From NCBI GenBank assembly GCA_963969345.1, contig OZ017770.1, positions 4,969,246 through 5,033,245 on the forward strand: a DNA stretch of 64,000 nucleotides, given 5' to 3'. This DNA is from Turbatrix aceti. Its lineage: Eukaryota; Nematoda; Chromadorea; Rhabditida; Panagrolaimidae. Position numbers and translations under genes: made by a program. Under the pieces are notes generated by a model that was not told where the DNA came from, did no database searches, and saw only the letters and a list, made by a program, of their open reading frames with translations. Positions 51,815 to 61,483 of this stretch are shown one piece after another; position 1 is the stretch's first letter; each line of letters begins with the position of its first letter.

Positions 51815-53725
51815 ATGGGTGTCTGCATGGTAAGTTCTAATTTTTTACAACAACATTATTATAGGTATTTTTAGAGCAAAAAAAGTGTCGAAATACACAA
51901 AACGACGGCACCAGAGTTTCTAGCGCTCTTTAACAACAAAAGTAAACAGGTGGTCATCAATGATATTAACATCCATGCAGATGAATCGCGTTTCAAGCAC
52001 GAAAAATGGCTCATTGTTGTCTGTCAGAACATAGATCTGCTCAAGCCTTCCAAGGTTATGGTCATCGATGTCGACCGATCGAGCTCCTCTTTCATGAAGG
52101 CAAGTAAAATCCTTTTTTCTGTATTGTTTTTGATCTAGCAAAAATATATAATTTGCAGATAGTGTCTGAAACAGAACTTCCGTCTGCAGGAGATGAAATA
52201 ATGACAGCAAATTGGATCGAGACCGCGAAATGTGCCGATGAGTTAAACGATGCAAATCGTACTCGTCTTATTGTGCCTTGCTTCCACAGTTCTAGAATTT
52301 ACTTTCTTAATTTTCAAAACCTCATTTTTACTATAAATAAGGTAAGATAAAAGCAATTTTTTAAATTAAATAAATAGATTTTTAGTGCCTTGAAAGTTCT
52401 GAATTCAATGATGCTCAAAATCCTCTAGCAGTCTACTCCTGGCCTGAAAAGCCGGGATACGTCATTGCTTCCATGTGCGGCGACACAGCCGGTAGATCTA
52501 AAGGCTCATTATTGGCAATCGACACTTTTAAGTCCAACGTGAAAAGCAAAGAATCAAACAAATTTTCGGTTTTTGGAGGATTCATGGGCGTTCAGCTCAA
52601 ACAAAACGTAATCCTAACTGCCGAGTTTGGATCGCCAAAGAAACTGTTAACTGGCCTCAAAAAAACTGCAGGCGTTTTAAGCAAGTAAAAATCTTGGAAA
52701 TCTTAACTAAAACCCGCTTCAGATGTACAAGAACACGCTTATGGTCACAGTATAAATGTTTGGAACTACGAAACATTGGAATTGGAGCAGTCTATTTCGT
52801 TGGACGATAAGCACGCTGTAGGGTTTACCTGCATTCGGTTTGTTCACAATCCCGAATGCAATCACGCATTTGCCTGTTCCGCAATTGGAGGATGCATTTT
52901 TCACATCCACAAAATAAGCGTTAGTTTCAGGAAAAATAGTGTTTATAAAAGATAAAATTGTAGAAAACAGACGAATACAAAGCAGAAGTAGTGATTCACT
53001 ACAAACCGATTGCAGTCGATTCCTGGCACCACAACGAGATGCCAGCACTGCCCTTAGACTTGGTAATCTCAATGGACGATCGATACATGTACGTCGCGTG
53101 CTACCTTCACGGTTTTATCGATCAATTCGACGTCTCGGATCCCTTCCGAGTGACCAGCAGATCCAGAATTGATATTGGTGGCTGTATTTCTAGGCCGACG
53201 GGTAGTCGGCGCCGTGCGCGAACAGCACATGTAAGAAGGAAATGTTCTTAGAAAACTGCTTTAAAAAATTGGGGAGTCCGAAATTGTAGCCTTGACTAAC
53301 ATAAGCATGAATATGGGGTTGTGTTCTATAGTCACAAAATAAGATGAATTTAGAAACCCGTCATCATTGGTGATCAAAAATTCGAAGCAGGCCCTGCGAA
53401 GCTGCAATTAAGTCTAGATGGACGCCGGCTGTACGTTACTAATTCTTTCTACACGCCTTGGGATTGCCTGTTTTATCCGAATTTACAACAGTGAGTTATC
53501 AGACTGCTAAAACACTAATTTTAAAATTATAATGTTTGTAGGACAGGTGGTTGCATTATTCTGGTACATACCAACACTGGCAGCAACGGAAAAAGCATGG
53601 TTGTAGACGAAAAGTTTTGTATCAATTTGAATACCGACGACGGATTGTATCTTGGACGTGAAATGAAATTTTCTAATGGTGACTGTACGTCAGACAGTTT
53701 TACTACCTTCAACACTGATTATTAA
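51815..53725 (+). CDS. selenium-binding / methanethiol-oxidase-like protein, divergent
   Basis: Eight exons (51815-51829, 51875-52099, 52159-52341, 52386-52680, 52723-52919, 52964-53230, 53354-53490, 53542-53725) give 500 residues. Similarity to SELENBP1 runs through the chain: RTRLIVPCFHSSRIY, GHSINVWNYETLELEQSISL, ISMDDRYMYVACYLHGFIDQFDVSDP, LQLSLDGRRLYVTNSFYTPWD, and a final FSNGDCTSD. Members are cytosolic beta-propellers, and human SELENBP1 oxidises methanethiol. Here the usual HHSGW and HTSHC segments are replaced (DEIMTANW; YSWPEKPG), so histidines expected to hold metal are missing, while LHG is kept. It may be catalytically dead or altered. Two of its introns begin with GC. An alternative is a distant propeller paralogue. 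Confidence 0.82.
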
Positions 53726-55203
53726 GAATGTTAAAAACATAAAAAAATTATTTGTATTTTTCAAAAGTTGTTTACATGGGCAGGCTATCATGCTTTGTTA
53801 CATCAAAAGAGATAAATTGGAACCGCATCGCTTGGGGAATCGCAAGGATGCGCAACCATCGTAAATGTATAAAGAGCGAAACCGACAGCCAGCATATCTT
53901 TTCTTACTGAAATATTTTTTTGCAGCATGCCAGAATTTGTGATGAGGTTGTAGATGGCAATCTACTATAGTTGCAATATGTCAAATAAACGGACCCCAAC
54001 AGAGGCACGCCAACTTTTAGTCAGTGCTTATGCTGATATTGGGCAGTCCAAAAATAGCAAAAATACAAAGCTTATACAAAAAATTTTCTTTGCAAACAAT
54101 TAATTTTGTACCCCCACGAAGTTACATACTTGCCAAGCGTGGCTTTGTCGAACAGCAAATTACACATGTTCCTACGCGTCGCCACCCATACTCCTTGCCC
54201 CCTCCTTGTCAGTAAACGGTAATCAATCGACGTATATAAAAAAAAATTAATGATTGCATTGAATCATCGGTCGTTCACTTTTTTTTAAAGTTAAGGCAAC
54301 GATGAAATCTCCGCTGATCAGTAGTTCATTTTTTTCCACATTCCTTTCCCTGAAAACGCCCAGACGTTAATTTCCGCTTCCAATTGACCAAATCTGACGT
54401 TTATCATTCGTTCCCCTGGCTGAATTGTGATAGGATACGTCAGCTAATTGGAATGCGGTTACCGCGACAAAATCAAACCATAGTTGAAATTCCACTTTGA
54501 GTAGGCAGTAAAATTTTCCGCGAAGACTATCCCTTTCGTAATAAAAAAATCTCTTCTATTGTGTATCTTTGCCCCATAAAAAAATTGCTGTGCACCCCAA
54601 AACGTAATTTTTTTGCGAAATAGCTTGTTTTGTGGCATTTTTAATAATGTAGACTGGTGCTCACGTCTTTGCAAAGCACCTTAGCTTTTTTTGTGCCTTT
54701 GAGATAAAAAGAGTATAGCTGTTTACGGGTAGACCTACGACTTACTAAGCCTATTCTTTGCGGACCTCGCCCTCTCATTCACAGGAAGGTGTTACTGACG
54801 ACTGACGGCTTTGGCAAAAAATAATTTTACCCATTCCATGGCAACACGACGTTTTTCAATTGTGATAGAAAGTAAGGGATTATTGCCCTTATTTTGCCAG
54901 GTTGAAAATCGTATAGCAGCAAAATCTGCTTTCAGTCTAGATAAGAACCAAAGATGTACTTTTGCATGTGCTCGAAAAAAAGATAGTTTATAGTTGACGC
55001 CTTTTTAGCAATAATTTATTTTTTATCCCCCCCCCCATTTATTATTATTACCAGAAAAAAAGTTGAATTCCACTTGTTACACGTCACGTTGTGATAAGTA
55101 TTTATTCAAGTTTTTTGTTCGGAAAATCCCGTGCTTTGCAAAACAAGTATTTATTGTTTGTTATTCCAGAGTTCAATTGTTTCCACAGGTTTCAGCTAGA
55201 AAC
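53726..55203. other. intergenic, 1.5 kb without a supportable gene
   Basis: A/T-rich. The open frames are short and lack splice partners. It contains a C run near 55027-55035. Confidence 0.5.
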
Positions 55204-58200
55204 ATGGTTCACGGTCCGCTGTGCATCTGTCAGATTTGTATCTGCGGGTTGGTGTTTTTTTTATGCTTTTATGATTACTTCAAAAAATTTAAACGTGAAT
55301 TTTCTTCTTCAGCAGACACAAATGTCCCTACAACGCCAATGCAAGTTCCCTACAGCTTGGAATGGATGACAAACATGACTTTAATAGAAAAGTAAGTTCA
55401 TGAGGTTCTGCATGTTGGACACGCTGCCTCAATAATCCATTTATCCAGGAATTCGCAACAATTCACTCTCGCGCGTTCGAACGGGCTAGACCAGAAAAGA
55501 GATACAGCGACCTGACTGCGAGTAATTTTGGCGTACGTTCGTTTGTTTCTCTTTTCATTATGCTTTACTGTTTTATTGTACTTTTAAAATGTGTTGCGAG
55601 TCGCATTCGATGATCATGGATTATGTACGTGTAGTGGCGTTTGTACAAAGCTCATTACAGGCTCAAAAGGCTTGCCTCGAGCAAAAGGTTGTTGTCACCA
55701 CTGGCAACGACGTGCTGGCTTATAATTTTAATTGTACTCGCATACTCGCGTCTTACAGGGCAACACGCAATTCTAAAAAATTACTAGTTACTCTCAAGTG
55801 CTTTAGGTAGACGTTGGGAGACCTCATAGCAGCGACGGTGCGACACCTCGCAACAACCGGCTCCAAGTTTCCAATGACTGGGCGAGTAAATCGGAGCACA
55901 ACCTCGCTGACACCAGACACCGATTCATAACTTCCGCTGCGTTCAAAAAAAGAAATCATCAGTCACAAGTAAGGACATGCTTTAATATTGATTTTAACTG
56001 GTGTCATATATGCAGATTTTTCCCAACAAAGGCATAGCTAATGAAAACGTCGACACAATGGTCTCCAGCTATGCAAATGCACACCAAGCAGCAGTGCTGA
56101 ACAACGATGGTACAGCTCGTCCGCAGGCCTCCCGTCCTCCCAGAAATGCAGATCTCTTCTCCCGCAAAAATGACACCAAAATGGAAACGCGATTAACCAA
56201 CCAAGAATACGGAGCCGGCGGGGGTGCCAAAGGCGGCAGATTTGAAGCGAGTCGTCCAAGAACATCCGACATTTGGAAGGTTTGTGGTTTTTTACAAAAA
56301 AAGTTGTTTTCAATCCAAAAAAGTTTCAGAATCAAAATAGTACGTCCAAAATGACATCCACGACTCAGGAAGATTATGGGAAAAAAGTCGGCGACCGGTT
56401 CCAGATAAAAAAGCAGCAAGACTCGAACTTAGAAATTGGAAAAGGCAAATTCGACGGTCAAACTGTAAAATCTATGGAATACGGACAAAAGAAAGGAGAC
56501 AGATACGGCATGAAGCGCATGGAAGAATCCGACATTTGGAAAGTATGTTTTCAATTTTTTTGTTCATTCACAGTTCAATGTTGATTTTTTAGAAAAATGG
56601 AAAACTGGAAGGAACTTCAGTGAATCGTTCTGATTACTCACATGTTAAAGGCGAACGCTACGCGCCGGTTGTTCCAAAAGATTCAGACGTGTTCAACAAA
56701 CAAGGCTCGATGAGCATCGAAAGCAGCAACACAGCTGCTTACAAGCCCAAAAAAGGTGAAACGTTCAAGGCAAAGCGCTTGAACAGCTCTGACATCTGGA
56801 AGGTTTGAATTACTTTTTAGTATTTCCGGTATATATTTTCACATTTAGAACGATGACAAAATGGTAGCAACAAGCGTCAACAGAAGCGATTATTCGCTCA
56901 AAGCTGGAGATCGTTATGCGAAAAACGTTCCGCAGGATTCCAATATCCTCAAAGGAAAGGGTCCATTCGCTTCAAAGTCCACGGCGCAGGCTGAGTACCA
57001 AGTTAAGCACGGTGACAGGTACCCGGTTAAAAAGCCACAGGACACGAACATTCTTAAAGGTCAAGGAGCCATGGCAGAGAGCAGCGTGTCACGCAGTGAA
57101 TTCAAAGGCAAGAAAGGAGAACGGTATGAAGCAAAGCGTCCGGAAACTTCTGACATGTGGAAAACAAACGGAGAAATGCTAACTACATCCATTAATCAAA
57201 GCGAGTACAGTCAATACCAGCACGGCGACAGGTATCCCCTCAAAAAACCCAAGGCAACGAGTGTCCTAAAGATGGCGGGTAAAATTGATGGAAAATCGGT
57301 CACATCTGAGGAGTTCCAAGAAAAGAAAGGTGATCGGTACAAAAAATCTGTTCCCACCGATGCCGATATCTGGAAGGTTTGTAGGATTTAAAGGGTTAGT
57401 GAAATAAAAACAAAATTGTTTCAGAGCGATCTGGACATCGACACCATGACCGTCAGCCGAAGCGAGTATTCTCAAAAAGTCGGAGACCGACACGAAGCTT
57501 CCCGACCAAAAACCAGTGACATTTGGAAAGGCGATGGGACTTTTCAAGGAAAATCTGTAAATAACAGCGAATACAGCCATCTGCAAGGAGAACGCTATGA
57601 AACCAAAGTGCCCCGTGATTCTGACTTTTTAAAAAGCAATGACCCGTTTGCAAAGCAGTCTGTTAATCAATCCGAGTACACTGCCAAGATCGGTGACCAC
57701 TATGACCGAGTGTACCCAGAAGACAGCGACCTATGGAAACAGGGAGGTACCATGGATGGCACATCGGTCAACAAAAGTGAATACAGCCATTTGAAAGGAG
57801 AACACCATCAGAAGCACATTCCCCAGGATTCGGATATCCTAAAACATGGAGGCACATTTGCCACTGAGACTACACACTCTAATGAGTATGCACAGAAAGT
57901 CGGTGATCGTCATGATACAACAGTGCCAGCAGAAAGTGATATTTGGAAACTCGCAGGGGCCATGGATGCTACATCTGTCAGCAGAAGTGATTACGGTCAT
58001 GCACAAGGTGACAGACATCAGGTGCGCATACCTCGAGATTCTGACATTCTCAAGGGGCAAGGTGCCTTTACGAAAGAAACCACCAGCTCCAATGCATACA
58101 CCGCCAAAGTCGGTGACCGACATGAATTTGCCGTGCCCGAAGAAAGCGACATTTGGAAACACGACGGTAAAATGGATGGCACATCAGTCAACAAAAGCGA

Positions 58201-60707
58201 ATACAGCCATCTGGCGGGTGAACGACACAAAGTCCGCATCCCACGAGATTCCGATATTCTAAAATCGAACACTGCTTTCAACGCAGAAACGACAACATCA
58301 AAGGAATTTGCTCAGAAAATCGGAGATCGCTACGATATTGAAGTCCCTCGAGAAAGCGACATTTGGCAGCATAAAGGACAGATGGACGCCACCTCAGTTC
58401 AACGAAGTGACTATCATCAGAAAACAGGAGACAGGTTTGAAAAGCGCATACCCCAAGATTCTGCAATATTCAAAGGTGACGGTACCTTCACAAGCGAGAC
58501 CACGAATTTCAAAGATTTTGGGGCAAAAACTGGAGAACGGTACGACGTTTCCATTCCAGAAGAAAGTGATTTATGGAGACGAGAAGGAACGATTGACGGT
58601 ACATCGGTGAACAAAAGTGAATACAGCCATGTGATAGGCGAGCGCCATCAGAAGCACATTCCCCAAGATTCGGATATCCTAAAGCATGGTGGCACATTTG
58701 CCACTGAGACTACACACTCCAATGAGTATGCACAGAAAGCAGGAGAACGGTACGATACGACTGTGCCAGAAGAAAGCGATATCTGGAAACGCGCAGGAGC
58801 CATGGATGCAACATCAGTCAACAGAAGTGATTACGGTCATAAGCAAGGTGAAAGACATGATGTGCGCATTCCCCGAGATTCTGATATTCTCAAGGGGCAA
58901 GGTGCTTTCACGAAAGAAACCACCAGCTCCAATGCATACACCGCCAAAGTTGGTGATCGACATGATGTTGCTGCGCCTGAAGACAATGGCATCTGGAAGC
59001 ATGAAGGCAAAATGGACGGTACGTCGGTTAACAGAAGTAATTACGGCCATACGCAAGGTGACAGACATCAGATGCACATTCCCCAGGATTCTGATATTCT
59101 CAAGGGGCAAGGTGCTTTCACGAAAGAAACCACCAGCTCCAATGCATACACTGCTAAAGTCGGTGAACGCCACGATGTTGCCATGCCTGAAGAAAGCGAT
59201 ATTTGGAAACGCGCTGGAGCCATGGATGCAACATCAGTCAGCAGAAGCGATTACAGTCACGCGCCAGGCGAAAGGAGTCACCTGCATACTCTTCCTGAAG
59301 AAAGTGATATCTGGAAAAATCCCGCTGCCACTGATTACACTACCGAAAACAGAAGTGAATTCACACATCAGTTAGGAAAAAGGCACGGAACAAATATTCC
59401 TCAAGACTCCGACATCTTTGACAGCGACGCTGCCTTCAACGGAAAAAGCGTTACTTCAACTGAGTTCCAAGAGAAAACTGGAGATCGATATAACATCGTT
59501 GATAACAATAATGAAGATTTCTGGAAGCAAAACGCATCCATGGCAAACCAATCCGCTTCTCACAGTGACTTCAATAGTAAACAAGGAGAACGGTTCGACG
59601 TGCGGATCCCTCAGGATTCAGACATCTTCCGCGGAGACGGGACTTTCATGGATGAAACTGAGAAGCAGCACGAATACTCGCTGAAAGTTGGAGACCGATA
59701 CGACGTCCGGCATCCGAGTGATAACGAAATTTGGAGGTCGAATGGGTCAATGGAAGGCAGTACGGTCAATCGAAGTGAGTACGGAAACAAGCAAGGTGAC
59801 CGGTTTGACACAAAGAAACCTGCTGACAGCGAAATATTCAAGCGAACCGGCAAGATGGAGAACGACACCGTCAGCTCGCTTGAATACACTGCAAAAGTCA
59901 CAGAACCACAAGTGATTAAACGCATGCAAGAATCAGATCTCCTCAAAGGCACGGGAAAAGTTGAAACAGAAAGTGTGTCAACGAAGGAGTACAAATCCAA
60001 GGTCGGTGACCGCTTCGTTGCTTCGCGACCCCGCACGTCAGATATTTGGAAGAAAAAAGACAAAATGGACGGCACGACCGTCGTGCAAGACGAGTACAAA
60101 CAAAAAACGGTGAAGCATACAGCTCCGACGAGACCAAAAGAATCCGGGATTTTGAAAAATAAAGGACGCGTCGTGGGAGAAAGCACTGCGGCTGCTGATT
60201 ACAAGGAGAAGACCGTGGAGCGTCCTGATCAAATCAAGGGCGCAGCGAACAAATCTTCTTTTTCGCTTTCAAATACAAACGAAGGAGACTATCGATCGGT
60301 TACGCGCAGTGATTACACATCGACTCTGGGAGACAGATTTCCCGTTCAGAAGCGACATGACACTGAACTTTTTGATCTCTCAGGCACCTTTGATGCCAAT
60401 ACAGTATACAGCGAAAATTATCACACTATGCAGAACGCATCTCGGGCACCGAGTGTGCGGCCTTCGACGGCGCTAAAATTGGATGGAAGCCACGATCATG
60501 TGAGCGGATATCAATTGGTATGTTTGTCTCATTGAAAAATATGGGTTTTACATTTAATGATTACAGGAATACGTACCAAAAGTTACACCGTGCATTGCGG
60601 GAGAACTCGTTGAATCGACCAAACACGATCATATGGCAACTCCGCATTTCAAATTTGAGTCGGTTCATGATGGACACCATTTCTACCAGCCGAAGGAAGA
60701 AGCATAA
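55204..60707 (+). CDS. SAXO-like microtubule protein with about forty 35-residue repeats
   Basis: Ten exons: 55204-55247, 55313-55391, 55449-55532, 55807-55968, 56016-56279, 56330-56542, 56593-56802, 56849-57376, 57425-60517 and 60567-60707, giving 1605 residues. The N-terminus MVHGPLCICQICICGRHKCP has the Cys pattern C-x-C-x2-C-x-C-GRH-x-CP that opens SAXO (stabiliser of axonemal microtubules) proteins. From about residue 165 the protein is a chain of 35-residue units, roughly G(D/E)R-(H/Y)-x4-P-x2-SD-I-(W/L)-K-x2-G-x-M/F-x-x-x-(S/T)-V/T-x-S-x-Y. This matches the spacing of the Mn repeats that bind microtubules in SAXO and MAP6. Known members have far fewer repeats. Likely role: lining or stabilising microtubules in sensory cilia or other stable arrays; inferred from the family. 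Confidence 0.82.
56200..60460 (+). repeat. 105-base coding repeat array with higher-order periods
   Basis: Units of 35 codons (105 bases) repeat through exons 5-9. Alternating DIWK and DILK types give a 210-base dimer. Longer blocks are nearly identical at 840-base spacing (for example 57840-57900 against 58680-58740, and 58041 against 58881), and a 210-base step links 58881 and 59091. This indicates recent tandem duplication of four-dimer blocks within the single 3.1 kb exon. Confidence 0.9.
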
Positions 60708-60759
60708 TGAAAGATGATACGCATGATAATTGAACAAAACAAAATAAACTAAAACGTTT

Positions 60760-61483
60760 TTATTTGAGATTGGGAGGCACGGGCAAGTCAATGATATGGG
60801 GCTGAGTGATATCGATTTCAATGAACGGTCGCCGAGGGCGCGAGTTCGTCCACGCAGGGCTATTTTTGTCCTCTGTCGCCTCTTGTTTTTCATTTTGATG
60901 CGACGTCGGCGAGGCCGTAGCCTTTGTGCCATGTCGCGGTCGGTGAGGAGAAATACCCAAAATCTGACTTCGGTCGAGAATGCGTTGTGACTTGTCGCGT
61001 GCTCTAGGAGGAGCACGGGTTGCAATATCATCAAATGGATTGAAATCGTCGTCCTTTTCTTCGGTCGACTCTTTTCTTCTGACTTTAAAAAGAAAAATGG
61101 GCATTCTTTGTATGTTTTTGCTTTTAATGCAACTCACCTCTATGGCTTGAAAATGGCGATTTAACACCTTGCTTCGCCGGCGTCGGCGGCACGTCGGCAG
61201 TTTCTGTCTCGTCGTGCCTGTTGGTACCATTATTTTTCTCATCCGCGTCGCTCGTGATTACTTTTGCCTTTTCCGGTAACTTTCGTTGTTTTGTTAATTC
61301 GTCCAATTCTTCTTCTGTAATCCCGCCATTTTCGAGCGTTGAAAGAGCGAACATGTGTAGGTAGAAAGCTTCGTAGGCCGTCATCTTTTTGGTATCAAAG
61401 TAGCCATGGGGGAACAATATAGTTTGTCCGTTTACAACATAGATAGAGAACTTAAAAAACACAAGACAGATAAGCAGATACAT
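60760..61483 (-). CDS. small protein with signal peptide, family not recognised
   Basis: Two exons (61138-61483, 60760-61082) give 222 residues. Residues 1 to about 20 (MYLLICLVFFKFSIYVVNGQ) are a good signal peptide ending at a VNG-Q site. A short folded-looking part follows (ILFPHGYFDTKKMTAYEAFYLHMFALSTLENGG), then a charged acidic helix (ITEEELDELTKQRKLPEKAK). The rest is low complexity, with FNPFDDIATRAPPRARDK and an Arg/Pro-rich tail ending LPVPPNLK. There are no cysteines in the mature part apart from the hydrophobic start. It is probably secreted or ER-luminal. Its stop lies only 52 bases from the stop of the SAXO-like gene on the other strand, so the 3' UTRs probably overlap. Confidence 0.7.

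Noticed and set aside
55589..55810. Open frame within an intron of the SAXO-like gene
   Set aside because: The flanking exons join in frame without it and it has no consistent splice borders; an extra exon there cannot be ruled out but is not supported.
57839..59375. Many open frames on both strands within the SAXO-like repeat exon
   Set aside because: They repeat with the same 105-base period as the true frame and encode no independent motif; they are frame shadows of the array.
56200..60460. Regular repeats considered as a CRISPR array or satellite
   Set aside because: The periodicity is in codons, the frame is open throughout, and the units vary as protein repeats do; the organism is a eukaryote.
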